From positions 22,250-83,950 of the forward strand of contig JAIVJI010000094.1 in assembly GCA_020200135.1 (NCBI GenBank): a stretch of 61,701 nt of DNA. Direction: 5' to 3'. Below, piece after piece: positions 9,634 through 19,046 of this stretch. This DNA comes from Acidobacteriota bacterium. Its GTDB lineage: Bacteria > Acidobacteriota > Blastocatellia > Pyrinomonadales > Pyrinomonadaceae. Position 1 is the first letter of the stretch. Each line of letters begins with the position of its first letter. The notes under the pieces are model-generated. The model was not told the origin of the DNA. It was given only the letters and a program-made list of their open reading frames with translations, and did no database searches. A program made the translations under genes and the position numbers.

Positions 9634-9756
9634 AGTAGACAGTAGTCAGTAGTCAGTAGTCAGTAGTCAGTAGAAAAATCCTCGCCAGCGAACCTTCCGA
9701 GTGTCAGGGTCAGACGCTGTAAGCGGAGCCTACTGACTACTGACTACTGACTACTG
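9634..9756. repeat. Heptad repeat pair A (TAGTCAG)n, inverted arms
   Basis: The left arm (9634-9673) is five to six units of the 7-mer TAGTCAG. The right arm (9731-9756) is three to four units of its complement CTACTGA. They are separated by 57 bp. The two arms can pair into a long hairpin. The stop codon and last residues (GSSQ) of the histidine kinase gene are encoded inside the right arm. Confidence 0.9.
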
Positions 9757-12005
9757 CCCCGAAGGGGCAAAGTCAGCTCGAAGCGCGCGCCCTCGCCGGG
9801 GCGTGAGGGCGCGAGGCGTGCGGTGCCGCCGACCTCCTCGATGCGCTTGCGGACGATGGCGAGGCCGAGGCCGGTGCCGCGCTGCCGGGTGGTGAAGAAG
9901 GGCTCCCAGATGCGTTCGCGCTGCTCGGGCGCGACGCCGGGGCCCGTGTCCGCGACCGCGACCGTCAGACGGCCGCCCGTGGCGTCGGCCGAGAGCGTGA
10001 CGCGCCCGCCCGCGGGGGTCGCGTGGAGCGCGTTGAGGACGAGGTTGGTCAGCGCGTCGCGGAACGAAGAGGCCGCGGCGCCGTCAAGCTCTTCGCCGGC
10101 GTCGCCGACCTCGGACTTGAGCGCCACGCCGCGCGCGGCGGCCTCCTTCTGGAAGAGCGTCACCACCGATTCGAGCAGCTCGCCGAAGCGGAGCGGCTCG
10201 CCCGTCTGCGGGGCGCTGCGCGCGAAGCTGAGCATCTGCGTGACGCTGCGCGAGAGGCGGTCGGTCTCGCCGACTATCAGTTCGAGGTCGCGCGCGTACT
10301 CGCGCTTGAGGTAATCGTCCTCGCGCAAGACCTGCGCGATGGACTTGATGGCCGAGAGCGGGTTCTTGACCTCGTGCGCGACGGTCGCGGCCATGCGTCC
10401 GAGCGCGGCCAGCCGCTCGCTCTGCGCGATGCGGCGTTCGAGTCGGACGTTCTCCTCGAAGAGCCGGCTGTCCTCGATGGCGATGGCGACCTGCCCCGCG
10501 AGCAGTTCGAGCGAGCCGCGCACCTCGTAGGTGAGCGCCCCCGGCTCCGCGTCCACGAGCATCAGCCCGACGACACGCTCGTCGCGCCTGAGCGCGAAGG
10601 CCGTCTCCCACCCGCGCTCGCGCAGCAGAGTCGAGCCCTCGGCCTGTTCCAGCCCCGCCTCAGCTTCGAGCGCCAGCACGCGCGCGGCCCACTCGTCCTC
10701 TTCCGCCCGCGCCCCGGCTTGCTCCTCGTTCACCGGGGCCACGGCCGCGCCGACCGCCGTCGATGTCGCCGCGCCGGGCGAAGGGGCGTCGCCGCCCACG
10801 CCGCGCCTCTCCTTCAACAGCCCAGGCACGTTCGCCTCGAAGTGAGTGTGAACGTCAGAGCCGGCCGCCACTTCACTCCCCGAGCCGTTGCCCGCGGCCT
10901 CGCGCACGCCCTCGCCCTCGGGCGTCGCGGCGGCGAGGATGCGGACGCGCCGGAGGCCCAGGCTCTCGGCGGCGCGCTCTTCGACGAAGCGCAGAAACTC
11001 GTGAAGCTGCCCGTACCGGCCGACCGACTTGCCGATGCGCGCCGCCACCTCGCGGAACAGACCCGCCTCCTCCTCGAACAGGCGCCGGAACCTGCGGTCG
11101 AGCCAGCGCCGCAGGGGCGCGGCGACCAGCGCGAGCAGCAGGATCATCAGCGACTCGACCGCGCCGGGCCGCAGGTCGTAAGCCTCCGTCAGCCACAGCG
11201 CGATGGTGCGTATGCCGTAGAGGTAGACGACGAGGACGACCGCCGCGAACGACGCGAGAATCAGACTCTCCTTGAAGATGAGTTCGAGGTAACGATAACG
11301 ATAGATGTGATACGCCAGCAGCGCCGTCGGCAGGAGCGAGCCGAGGTTCGCGAGCGTCTGGAGGTAGAGCCCGAGCCGCGTCCCCTTCCCCCAGCCCAGG
11401 CCGTAGACGCCGAGTATCAGCGCCGCGATGCCGACGAACGACGCCGCCAGCGTCTTCAACAGCCGCCGCTCCGCCTGCGACTTCGAGAGCCGCGCGATGA
11501 GAAAGTCCGTCCCCGCGCACAGGCACAGGACGTAAGCCGCCCACAGCGCGAACGGCACCAGCAGGTGCGACAGGCGCACGAACATCGGCGCGTACGCGCC
11601 CGTCCAGAGCTTCGGCACCGCGTAGACGAGGAAGACCGCCGGCAGGTACGAGAGGTAGACGCGCGCCCTCTCGCTCCACGTCAGCGCGCGGGCCCGCGCG
11701 TTCGCCCAGAGGTGCAGGTGAAGGTGGAGGAGGAGCGAGTAGGTCAGCGTCACGCTCGACACCGCGAGCGTGTCGGCCAGACGCAGGAGCGGAGTCCAAC
11801 GGTCCTGCGAGAGCCCGAGCATCGAGTGGAGAGCGACCAGCAGGCTCGACGCGTGCCACACGCCGAGCGCCACGGCCAGCACCAGCAGCACACGCTCCAG
11901 ACGCCCCAGCGAGCGCCGGCTCCCCGCCAGCAGCGCCGCGATCCAGACGTGCAGCGCCGCCGCCGTGCTGTACCCGATGAGCTGTAGGACTTCGAGCAGG
12001 GCCAT
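9744..12005 (-). CDS. Membrane sensor histidine kinase with GAF domain
   Basis: 753 residues. About eight N-terminal transmembrane helices (residues 5-300), then a GAF-like domain (about 330-520, interrupted by an acidic/Ala-rich insert), then the kinase core. The core holds the H-box AATVAHEVKNPLSAIKS with the phospho-His, the N-box (DALTNLVLNALHAT) and G-boxes (DTGPGVAPEQ, GTGLGLAI). The layout is like the PrsK kinases of exopolysaccharide/PEP-CTERM loci, although no such locus is visible. It likely phosphorylates the NtrC-type regulator encoded next. The C-terminus runs into a heptad repeat, suggesting the original stop was lost or the repeat supplied one. Confidence 0.9.
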   Translation of the reverse strand: MALLEVLQLIGYSTAAALHVWIAALLAGSRRSLGRLERVLLVLAVALGVWHASSLLVALHSMLGLSQDRWTPLLRLADTLAVSSVTLTYSLLLHLHLHLWANARARALTWSERARVYLSYLPAVFLVYAVPKLWTGAYAPMFVRLSHLLVPFALWAAYVLCLCAGTDFLIARLSKSQAERRLLKTLAASFVGIAALILGVYGLGWGKGTRLGLYLQTLANLGSLLPTALLAYHIYRYRYLELIFKESLILASFAAVVLVVYLYGIRTIALWLTEAYDLRPGAVESLMILLLALVAAPLRRWLDRRFRRLFEEEAGLFREVAARIGKSVGRYGQLHEFLRFVEERAAESLGLRRVRILAAATPEGEGVREAAGNGSGSEVAAGSDVHTHFEANVPGLLKERRGVGGDAPSPGAATSTAVGAAVAPVNEEQAGARAEEDEWAARVLALEAEAGLEQAEGSTLLRERGWETAFALRRDERVVGLMLVDAEPGALTYEVRGSLELLAGQVAIAIEDSRLFEENVRLERRIAQSERLAALGRMAATVAHEVKNPLSAIKSIAQVLREDDYLKREYARDLELIVGETDRLSRSVTQMLSFARSAPQTGEPLRFGELLESVVTLFQKEAAARGVALKSEVGDAGEELDGAAASSFRDALTNLVLNALHATPAGGRVTLSADATGGRLTVAVADTGPGVAPEQRERIWEPFFTTRQRGTGLGLAIVRKRIEEVGGTARLAPSRPGEGARFELTLPLRGSSQ

Positions 12006-12010
12006 TGATT

Positions 12011-12097
12011 GGAAGACGTCGGATGCGAGATGTCAGATGCTAGTGAAGACGGGTGGCCTTAACTAACATCCGGCATCCGGCACCCGACATCTCTTCC
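12011..12097. repeat. Heptad repeat pair B, GATGNNA / CATCCGG units
   Basis: The left arm (12011-12044) contains GATGCGA, GATGTCA and GATGCTA. The right arm (12065-12097) contains CATCCGG, CATCCGG, CACCCGA and CATCT. The arms are imperfect inverted copies with about 20 bp between them, lying between the OmpA-type gene and the histidine kinase start. The right arm touches the OmpA-type stop codon. Confidence 0.75.
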
Positions 12098-13671
12098 TAT
12101 TGCGAGGCCGCGGCCTCGCCCGCCGCCGGGGTGAGCGTTATCTCGATGCGGCGGTTTCGCGTGCGGCCGGCGGGGGTCGTGTTGGCCGAGACGGGGTTGG
12201 CGGTCCCCATCCCGTTGGCCTGTATGCGCGCGCCGTCAACGCCCGAGGAGACGAGGCGGCCGGCGAGCGCCTCGGCCCTGTCCTGCGACAGGCGCTGCAA
12301 CTCGGAGGCGTCGCCGCGCGCGTCGACGAAAGCCTCGATGCGCACGCGCAACTCGGGGTTATTCGCGAGCAGCGCGGCGAGCGGGTCGATGGTCGTCGCC
12401 ACCGCCTTCGGCGTCAGCTCGGCCGCGCGCGCGCCGGACCAGACCGCGTCGGGCAGAACGAGCACGAGCCCCTGCGCCGTCTCGCGCACCGTGCCGAAGC
12501 GCGCGAGCGACGCCTTCAGATTGCCGAGCGCCTCCTGCTGCTGCGTCGCGCGGCGCGCGGCCTCGACCCGCGCCTGCTCGGCGGCGCGCTCGCCCTCGAT
12601 GCGCGCGAGCCTGAGGCGCGCCGCGTCGCCCTCTGTGCGGACGCCGGCCAGCTCGTCCCGCAGCCGCGCGACCTCGCCGCGCAGCTCGCGCAACTGCTGG
12701 TTGGCGCTGGCCGCGTCGCGCTCGGCCAGCTCGCGCGCCGACTCCTCCTTGCGCAGCCGGTCGCGCAAGTCCTGGATGGTGCGCCCCGACTGGGCGGCGG
12801 TCTCTTCGGCCTCGCTGATGGCGCGGTCGCTGGCGGCCTTCTCGTCCCGCCGCTTGCGCGCGGCGGCGCGCAGCTCGGCCGTCTCCTCGGCCTTGACGCC
12901 GAGGCTGATGGCGCGGCGCGCGAGCGTGTCCACCTCCGACTCGGACTGACCCAAACGCCACGCGTTCTCCGCCTGTTCGAGCATCGACTGCGCGTCCCGC
13001 AGCTCGGGGGTCGCGTCGCGCTCGGCGCCGGCGTAGCGCGCGATGCTGACGGCCTGGCGCGCGCCGAGCAGCGAGACGGGCGTGCGCACGTAGTCGCGGT
13101 CGGCGAGGTCGGGCACGCGCGAGTCGCGGAAGTAGTCGGAGACGTTGCCGATGTACTGGACGGGGATGGTGTTGACCTGCGCGTCGCCGGGGTCGCGCGG
13201 CGGGAGGTTTTCGAGCACGACCATCCGGGAGGGGCTGCGGACGAGGTAGTGCGGCTCGGCCGTGACGATGAGCGCGAAGGTTTCGAGCGGAGTCGTCACG
13301 TCGATCTTGGTGTCGACGAACATGCCGCCGCTGCGCTTCAGCTCGCCGAGGTTGTCGGCGCGCCCCTCGGGCGAGACGGCCCAGAGCACGTAGGTCGTGT
13401 AGATGCTGCCCAGCTCGAAGGCGCGCGGCAGTTTGTCGATGTTCATCTCGACGCGCGTGTTGCGACGCCCCGTGCGCTTCACCTTGGCAGACCCCGTCAG
13501 GCGCGGCAGCCGCGTCGTCCCGCGGAACCTGAGGCTCACGGTCTGCTCCAGCGGGTAGGAGACCGCGACCGTCTCGCGGCGGATGTCTGCCTGCGCGAGA
13601 GCCGACGCGGCGCACAGCAGGAGCGCCAGCGTCGCGGTCGTCATGCGTGTGAGAGAGCCAGGGAATCTCAT
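12097..13671 (-). CDS. OmpA-domain exported protein with long coiled coil
   Basis: 524 residues. A signal peptide (residues 1-27, ending SALAQA) precedes a beta-rich N-terminal domain (about 30-170). A long Ala/Glu/Arg coiled coil (about 210-390) follows, then a C-terminal OmpA-like peptidoglycan-binding domain (about 420-515), with LSQDRAEALAGRLVSSGV and NGMGTANPV and then NRRIEI. It probably anchors the outer envelope to peptidoglycan. An AGGAG site 8 nt before ATG 13671 supports the start. Confidence 0.85.
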   Translation of the reverse strand: MRFPGSLTRMTTATLALLLCAASALAQADIRRETVAVSYPLEQTVSLRFRGTTRLPRLTGSAKVKRTGRRNTRVEMNIDKLPRAFELGSIYTTYVLWAVSPEGRADNLGELKRSGGMFVDTKIDVTTPLETFALIVTAEPHYLVRSPSRMVVLENLPPRDPGDAQVNTIPVQYIGNVSDYFRDSRVPDLADRDYVRTPVSLLGARQAVSIARYAGAERDATPELRDAQSMLEQAENAWRLGQSESEVDTLARRAISLGVKAEETAELRAAARKRRDEKAASDRAISEAEETAAQSGRTIQDLRDRLRKEESARELAERDAASANQQLRELRGEVARLRDELAGVRTEGDAARLRLARIEGERAAEQARVEAARRATQQQEALGNLKASLARFGTVRETAQGLVLVLPDAVWSGARAAELTPKAVATTIDPLAALLANNPELRVRIEAFVDARGDASELQRLSQDRAEALAGRLVSSGVDGARIQANGMGTANPVSANTTPAGRTRNRRIEITLTPAAGEAAASQ

Positions 13672-13807
13672 AAACCGTACTCCTTTTAGTCGAGTGTCAT
13701 GACGCGCCCTGGGGAGCCTCAGCGGTGAAGCGCGGTGAAAACAGCCTACAGCCAGATTGATGCCTCGAATCGCCCGCGCAGTTGCAGAAAAAGTCGGCGG
13801 CCCGCGG

Positions 13808-13963
13808 CTACTGCCTTGCGGCGCGGCGCTCGTGGACGAACCGCACGACGCCGACGGCGACGGCGCAGAGCAGGAGGATGTGTACGAAGCCCTCCCTGCC
13901 CAGGACGAATTTTCCCACGAGCCACGCGACGAACAGTGCCGCTACCACCAGTCGGACGTACAC
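13808..13963 (-). CDS. Small lmo0937-like membrane protein, 51 aa
   Basis: A 51-residue frame from GTG 13963, with AGAGG 5 nt upstream. It has two hydrophobic stretches: VVAALFVAWLVGKFVL and FVHILLLCAVAVGVVRFV, ending in HERRAARQ. The core G-x-x-FVHILL-x-x-A matches the 49-aa protein at 43349-43498, so the window has two diverged members of the small lmo0937-type family. Function is unknown. Confidence 0.62.
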   Translation of the reverse strand: MYVRLVVAALFVAWLVGKFVLGREGFVHILLLCAVAVGVVRFVHERRAARQ

Positions 13964-13989
13964 GCTAACCTCTCAAAACTACCGGCGGC

Positions 13990-15621
13990 TCATTTCGCGG
14001 CGGTCCTCACCGAGCCCTTCGGCAGCTCGACCGCGCGCAGCCCGGTGCGCGCGGTGTCGCCCCCGACGAGGAGCCCGCCGCCGCCGAGCGCCGGCGCGAC
14101 GACGAGCGAGCGCGGCGCCGCGTCCTTCTGCCCCGCCCCGGCCTTCCCGCCTTCCTCGACACGCATCACGAGCGCGCCGTCGCGCCCCGAGTAGGCGAGC
14201 GCGAAGGTCGTCCCGCCGCCGGGCACGATCACGTCGAGCACGCCGTCGGCGTTGAGGTCGGCGAAGGCGGCCGAGGAGGCGTCGTTCGCGCCCTCGGCGT
14301 ACCAGCGGACGTTGCCGTCCAGTGTGCTCACCAGCGCGACGCGGCCCCGGCGCGTGACCATCACAATCTCGCTGCTGCCGTCGCCGTCCACGTCCGCCGC
14401 GGCGAGGGCCCCGCGCACGGAGTCGTCGTCGGCCTTGATGGCGCCGAGCGCGCGCAGCTCCGGGACGCTGAAGGCCCACAGCCCGTTGTCGCTCCCGACC
14501 GCCATGAAGGGCGTGGCGCCGCGCATCGTGACGAGCGGGGCGGTCGTCACTTCGCCTTCGAGCTTCGACTCGCTGAAGAGCTGGCCGTCGCCGCCGCGGA
14601 ACTCGACGCGGCCGCCCTCCCTCAGACCGAGCAGCACGCCGCGCTTATCGCCGAACGAGAACGCGTAAGGCGCGCCCGCCACCGCGCCCGAGAGCTTCTG
14701 GCTCGCCAGCACGCGCCCCGAGTTCGGGTTGATGACGTAGAACATCTCCGGGTCTTCGGTGACGACGACCAGCTCCGGCGTGCCGTCGCCGTTCATGTCG
14801 GTCGCCACGCCCGAGGCCGCGCGCCCTTCGAGCTTCGAGCGCCACATCTCCCGCCCCGTGTCGCCGAGCAGGGCGCGCACCCCGCCCTGCGTCGCCACGA
14901 TGACCGAGGCGCCTCGCTGCGGGTCGCCGAGCACCAGCGGCCCGAAGGTGACCGCCTTCGCGTCGGGGGCCTGCGCGCCGGCCGCAGAGTTGTAGCGCGA
15001 AGTCCAGAGTGAGATGCCGCTCGCGCCGTCGACGGCGAAGACGCGGCCGTCGGCGCCGAGCCCGACGAAGTCCCAGACGCCGCCCGGTCGCAGGGAGGCC
15101 GGCGTGAGCCTCACGACCTCGCCCGTCGCGATGCGCCACCCCGTGGCGTCCGCGGGCAGCACGACGCTCGACTCGGCGACCTTCTGCTCGCCGCCCAGCG
15201 AGACGCGCTCGGGGCGCGAGTAAGAGACGCTCGTCTCGGCGGCCGCCGGGGCGACGCGCCAGAAGTAGTTGCCGGGCGGGAGGTCTTTGACGACGTACTG
15301 GCGCCCCTCGACCGCCTGGTCGAAGACGACGTCCTCGAACTTCTCGTCGGTGGCGAGCTGGAGCCGGTAACGGCTGACGCCCGGCTTGCCCTGCCAGCGG
15401 ACGAGTATCGAGGGCGGGAGCTGTGTCGCGACGGGCTGCCCGGCCGGCTTATCGACGCCGGGCAGGAGGTCGGTGCCCGGTTTGACCTTCTCGGGCTTCT
15501 TTTTCTGCGGGGCCGATTTTCTCTGCGGCGGGGTGGCGGCGAAGGACACGGACGATAGGCACGCCGCGAGCGCGAGGGCGCCGAGCGTGCGGCGGCGCGG
15601 GGCTGTGGAATCGTGGGTCAT
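13990..15621 (-). CDS. Exported beta-propeller-like (FG-GAP/PQQ-type) repeat protein
   Basis: 543 residues from ATG 15621, with GAGG 4 nt upstream and an ATGA overlap with the broken regulator. The N-terminus has a signal peptide (TLGALALAACLSSVSFA). A fibronectin-like segment (about 75-150) precedes several repeats of about 60 residues, carrying DMNGDGTPELVVV, DVDGDGSSEIVMV and DLNADGVLDVIVP. These are calcium-binding FG-GAP/VCBS-type loops of a beta-propeller. It is probably periplasmic or surface-exposed; its ligand is unknown. Confidence 0.78.
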   Translation of the reverse strand: MTHDSTAPRRRTLGALALAACLSSVSFAATPPQRKSAPQKKKPEKVKPGTDLLPGVDKPAGQPVATQLPPSILVRWQGKPGVSRYRLQLATDEKFEDVVFDQAVEGRQYVVKDLPPGNYFWRVAPAAAETSVSYSRPERVSLGGEQKVAESSVVLPADATGWRIATGEVVRLTPASLRPGGVWDFVGLGADGRVFAVDGASGISLWTSRYNSAAGAQAPDAKAVTFGPLVLGDPQRGASVIVATQGGVRALLGDTGREMWRSKLEGRAASGVATDMNGDGTPELVVVTEDPEMFYVINPNSGRVLASQKLSGAVAGAPYAFSFGDKRGVLLGLREGGRVEFRGGDGQLFSESKLEGEVTTAPLVTMRGATPFMAVGSDNGLWAFSVPELRALGAIKADDDSVRGALAAADVDGDGSSEIVMVTRRGRVALVSTLDGNVRWYAEGANDASSAAFADLNADGVLDVIVPGGGTTFALAYSGRDGALVMRVEEGGKAGAGQKDAAPRSLVVAPALGGGGLLVGGDTARTGLRAVELPKGSVRTAAK

Positions 15622-16069
15622 GGGGCCTCGTTCAGTTTGTAACCGACGCCGCGCACGGTCAGGACGTAGGTCGGGTTCTTCGGGTCGGGCTCTATCTTGC
15701 GGCGCAGGCGGTTGATGTGCGGGTCTACGTTGCGCTGGTAGCCTTCGTACTCGGTGCTCCAGACCTCGTCGAGCAGGTCGTTGCGCGACCACGCCCTGCC
15801 GGGCTCGCTCGCCAACCGTTCGAGGATGTGGAAAACATCGCGGGAGTCTCGACGCCTCGGTCGCGCACGCGCCGGAGCAGCTCGAGGCCGGACATCCCCG
15901 GCATCGTCACGTCGAAGATGAAGCAGTCGAACGCGCCCGAGAGCGCGCGCTCGAGCGCCTCCTCGGCGCTCTCCTTCTCCTCGACCTCGAAGCCCAGCCG
16001 CCGGAAGTACTCGGCGAGCAGCATCCTCATGCTCAGGTCGTCGTCTACGATCAGTATCCGAAGGCTCAC
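15618..16069 (-). pseudogene. OmpR-type response regulator broken by internal deletion
   Basis: From GTG 16069 (AGGTGG 5 nt upstream) the frame encodes the first two-thirds of a receiver domain (LRILIVDDDLSMRMLL, phospho-Asp in IFDVTMPGMSGLELL) to about ETP at 15845. There it switches frame into the last 70 residues of a winged-helix DNA-binding domain (LASEPGRAWSRNDLLDEVW, then VLTVRGVGYKLNE) ending at 15618. Intact family members are about 690 nt; only 452 nt remain, so about 240 nt, covering the end of the receiver and the start of the DNA-binding domain, are missing and the frame is lost. A sequencing or assembly error is the alternative. Confidence 0.85.
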
Positions 16070-16184
16070 GCGTCCCACCTGAATTTGTGTCGTGGTAGAG
16101 CTTTGCACCGACAGTCCCGCCGCCAGTCTTTGCGCGCCGGAATTATAGCGCAAGAAGGGCGAAGATGCGCGGGGCGGCAACTCC

Positions 16185-16214
16185 TTGACGCCCAAAGCCC
16201 CCGCTCCGTATAGT
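16185..16214 (+). promoter_or_regulatory. Sigma-70-like promoter of the ABC exporter-yicC-gmk-rpoZ run
   Basis: TTGACG (16185-16190), an 18 bp spacer and TATAGT (16209-16214). This near-consensus promoter lies 78 bp upstream of ATG 16293. It argues against a translational start at 16185 in the same frame. Confidence 0.65.
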
Positions 16215-16292
16215 TTGGTTTTACCGAGAGGCGGCGCGAATCATCCCCTCCAAAACCGACGACCGAGAAGGCGGGCCCCGGGCGACCATTTC

Positions 16293-18107
16293 ATGCGCGA
16301 CCTACGGCGACTCCTATTCTACCTCAAGCCGCACTGGGGAAAGTTCGCGCTCGCGACCGTGGCGATGCTCTTCGTCGGGCTGCTGCAAAGCGCCATCGGC
16401 GCGCTCATCGTCCCCATCTTCGACCAGGCGCTGCGCCAGGACGGCGGCGAGGCGCAGCGGACGCCCACGCTCTTCGGCCTCCAGCACGTCATCCCCGACT
16501 CGGGCTTCGAGGCGTGGCGCACCATCGCCGTCCTGCTCGTCGGCTTCACCATCGCCAAGGGCGTCGCAGAATACTTCTCGACCTACCTGATGGCGCGCGT
16601 CGGACAGGAGTCGGTCCTCAAACTCCGCACCGACATGTACTCGCACCTCCACGCGCAGTCGGCCGACTTCTTCGAGCGCCACCGCACGAACTACCTCGTC
16701 TCGCGGCTCGTCGGCTCGGCCGCCGCCATCGAGACGGCCGTCTCGAACACCCTGCGCGACATGCTGCGCGAGGGCTTCACGCTCGCGTGCTTCCTGACGG
16801 CCTCGTTCTACTACTCGTGGCGGCTGACGCTCGGCTCACTCGCCATCGCGCCGCTCATCGGATTCCTGACCGCGCGCTTCGGGCGGTCGCTCAGGAACCT
16901 CGCGCGCGAGTCGTACGAGGGCAACCAGCAGTTGGTCGACACCGCGCAGGAGGCCCTGTCGAACCAGACGATAGTGAAGGCTTACGTCGCGGAGGCGCGC
17001 GAGCTGGGGCGGTTCGAGCGCGTCGCGCGCCAGATCATGCGCGCCAACCTGCGCACCGCGAAGATTCACGGCATCGCGCCCAACATCATCGAGCTCATCG
17101 GCGTCTTCGCCGTCGCCGCGCTGCTCTTCTTCGCGCAGCGCGAGATTCTGTCGGGGCGGATGAACGCGGCGCTCTTCATCACGTTCCTCTTCTTCCTCTT
17201 CTCCAGCTACGACCCGATGCGCAAGCTCTCGCGGCTGCACAACGGCATGGAGCAGGCGCTCGCCGCCGCGCGCCACGTCCTCGAAGTGATGGACGAGCGC
17301 GCCGAGATGCCCGAGAAGCCCGGCGCCGTCGGGCTCGGGCCCCTCGCCGAAGCCATCGAGCTGAAGGGCGTCGTCTTCGGCTACGGCAACGAGGAGCGGC
17401 TGGTGCTGCGCGACATCAGCTTACGCATCCCCGCGGGGCGGATGGTGGCGCTCGTCGGCGAGTCGGGCGGCGGCAAGTCCACGCTCACCAAGCTCGTCCC
17501 GCGCTTCCACGACCCGACGGGGGGCGCGGTGCTCTGGGACGGCACGGACCTGCGCGACGCGACGCTCGCTTCCCTGCGCGGCCACACCGCGCTCGTCACG
17601 CAGGAGACGGTTCTCTTTAACGACACCGTCCGCTACAACATCTCTTACAGCCGCCCCGACGCCGCCGAGGCCGAGGTCGAGGCCGCCGCCCGCGCCGCGC
17701 ACGCGCACGAGTTCATCAGGGAGCTGCCGCACGGCTACGACACCGTCGTCGGCGAGCGCGGCATCTTCCTCTCGGGCGGGCAGCGCCAGAGGCTCGCCAT
17801 CGCGCGCGCCGTGCTCGCCGACGCCTCTGTGCTCGTCCTCGACGAGGCGACTTCGGCGCTCGACGCCGAGAGCGAGCGTCTCGTCCAGAAGGCCCTGGCG
17901 AACCTGACGCGGGGGCGGACGACCATCGTCATCGCGCACCGCCTCTCGACCGTGCGGCGCGCCGACCTCATCGTCGTCATCGAGCGCGGCCGCATCGTCG
18001 AGACCGGCCGCCACTCCGAGCTGCTCGCACTCGGCGGCGCCTACCGTAGGCTCTACGAACTGCAATTCGCTGACGAGGAGGAGGAAGAGCTGGTCGATGG
18101 TAAATAG
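16293..18107 (+). CDS. MsbA-like ABC exporter (fused TMD-NBD)
   Basis: 604 residues. Six transmembrane helices (about residues 15-300) are followed by a nucleotide-binding domain: Walker A GESGGGKST, Q-loop in TQETVLF, signature LSGGQRQRLAIARAV, Walker B VLVLDEATSALD and the switch His in IAHRLSTV. This is the half-transporter layout that dimerises to flip lipids or other hydrophobic compounds. ATG 16293 (MRDLRRLLFYLKPHWG) begins at the usual family start. The last codons and stop (GGT AAA TAG) are in a heptad repeat. Confidence 0.92.
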   Translation: MRDLRRLLFYLKPHWGKFALATVAMLFVGLLQSAIGALIVPIFDQALRQDGGEAQRTPTLFGLQHVIPDSGFEAWRTIAVLLVGFTIAKGVAEYFSTYLMARVGQESVLKLRTDMYSHLHAQSADFFERHRTNYLVSRLVGSAAAIETAVSNTLRDMLREGFTLACFLTASFYYSWRLTLGSLAIAPLIGFLTARFGRSLRNLARESYEGNQQLVDTAQEALSNQTIVKAYVAEARELGRFERVARQIMRANLRTAKIHGIAPNIIELIGVFAVAALLFFAQREILSGRMNAALFITFLFFLFSSYDPMRKLSRLHNGMEQALAAARHVLEVMDERAEMPEKPGAVGLGPLAEAIELKGVVFGYGNEERLVLRDISLRIPAGRMVALVGESGGGKSTLTKLVPRFHDPTGGAVLWDGTDLRDATLASLRGHTALVTQETVLFNDTVRYNISYSRPDAAEAEVEAAARAAHAHEFIRELPHGYDTVVGERGIFLSGGQRQRLAIARAVLADASVLVLDEATSALDAESERLVQKALANLTRGRTTIVIAHRLSTVRRADLIVVIERGRIVETGRHSELLALGGAYRRLYELQFADEEEEELVDGK

Positions 18108-18162
18108 TAAATAGTGAATAGATAAAACCACCATTTACCATTCACCATTCACCATTCACCAC
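18101..18162. repeat. Heptad repeat pair C, TAAATAG / CATTCAC units
   Basis: The left arm (18101-18121) is TAAATAG, TAAATAG, TGAATAG. The right arm (18128-18162) is about five units of CATTCAC and its variant CATTTAC. Only 6 bp separate the arms. The whole space between the ABC exporter and yicC is made of this structure, and the exporter stop codon is the TAG of the first unit. Confidence 0.88.
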
Positions 18163-18164
18163 TT

Positions 18165-19046
18165 ATGAAATCAATGACCGGGTTCGGCAGGGGCACGGCG
18201 CAGGGCGAGGGGTACAACGTCGCCGTCGACCTGAAGACCGTCAACAACCGTTTCCTCGACGTACACTTGCGGACGGGCACCGAGCTGGCGCAGGTCGAGC
18301 CGCTGGTGCGCAAGCGCGTCGGCGAGCGCCTGTCGCGCGGCCGCGTGGACGTCAACATCTCGGTCGAGCGCACGAGCGAGGTCAGCTACGAGGTCAACCG
18401 CCCGCTCATCGCCGGCTTCATCCAGGCCATGCGCGAGATGCAGCGCGAGTTCTCGCTGGCGGGCGAGCCCGACGTCAACGTCATCGCGCGGCTCCCCGGC
18501 GCGATGCAAACGGCGCGGACGGGCGTCTCGGAGGGGGCGCTGAAGGGCGTCGAGGAGGCGTTGGAGGAGGCGCTCGACGAGCTGGAAGCGATGCGCGAGG
18601 GCGAGGGCGCGGCGCTCGCCGCCGAGATGAGCTCGCGGCTCGACGAGATAGAGCGCAACCTGCCCGTCATCGAGTCGCTCTCCGGCCAGCAGGTGGACAA
18701 CTACCGCGCGCGCGTCCTCAAGCGCATCTCGGAGCTGCTCGCGCGCGACGGGCTTGAGATCGTCGAGCTCGACCAGGGGCGTCTCTCGCAGGAGGTCGCG
18801 TACCTCGCCGACCGCAGCGACATCACCGAGGAGACCGCGCGGCTGCGCAGCCACGTTGCGCAGTTCCGCGCCGCGCTCGCGGAGACCGGCGACACCGGCA
18901 AGCGGCTCGACTTCCTCCTCCAGGAGTTCAACCGCGAGGCCAACACAGTCCTCTCCAAGTCCACCGACCTCGCCATCAAGGAGGCGGCGCTCAACATCAA
19001 GGCCGCGGTCGAGAAACTACGCGAGCAGGTGCAGAACGTTGAGTGA
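18165..19046 (+). CDS. yicC: YicC-family endoribonuclease
   Basis: 293 residues. The N-terminus MKSMTGFGRG and the C-terminal segment DTGKRLDFLLQEFNREANT, then AIKEAALNIKAAVEKLREQVQNVE, are family hallmarks. Homologues have been characterised as RNA endonucleases acting in RNA turnover. The order yicC-gmk-rpoZ is widely conserved, and the gene overlaps gmk by 8 nt. Confidence 0.93.
   Translation: MKSMTGFGRGTAQGEGYNVAVDLKTVNNRFLDVHLRTGTELAQVEPLVRKRVGERLSRGRVDVNISVERTSEVSYEVNRPLIAGFIQAMREMQREFSLAGEPDVNVIARLPGAMQTARTGVSEGALKGVEEALEEALDELEAMREGEGAALAAEMSSRLDEIERNLPVIESLSGQQVDNYRARVLKRISELLARDGLEIVELDQGRLSQEVAYLADRSDITEETARLRSHVAQFRAALAETGDTGKRLDFLLQEFNREANTVLSKSTDLAIKEAALNIKAAVEKLREQVQNVE

Noticed and set aside
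9634..9756. CRISPR-like array
   Set aside because: Units are contiguous 7-mers without spacers, and there are no cas genes.
16185..16292. Longer N-terminus for the ABC exporter from 16185
   Set aside because: That start coincides with the -35 box of a near-consensus promoter, so it cannot be transcribed from it.
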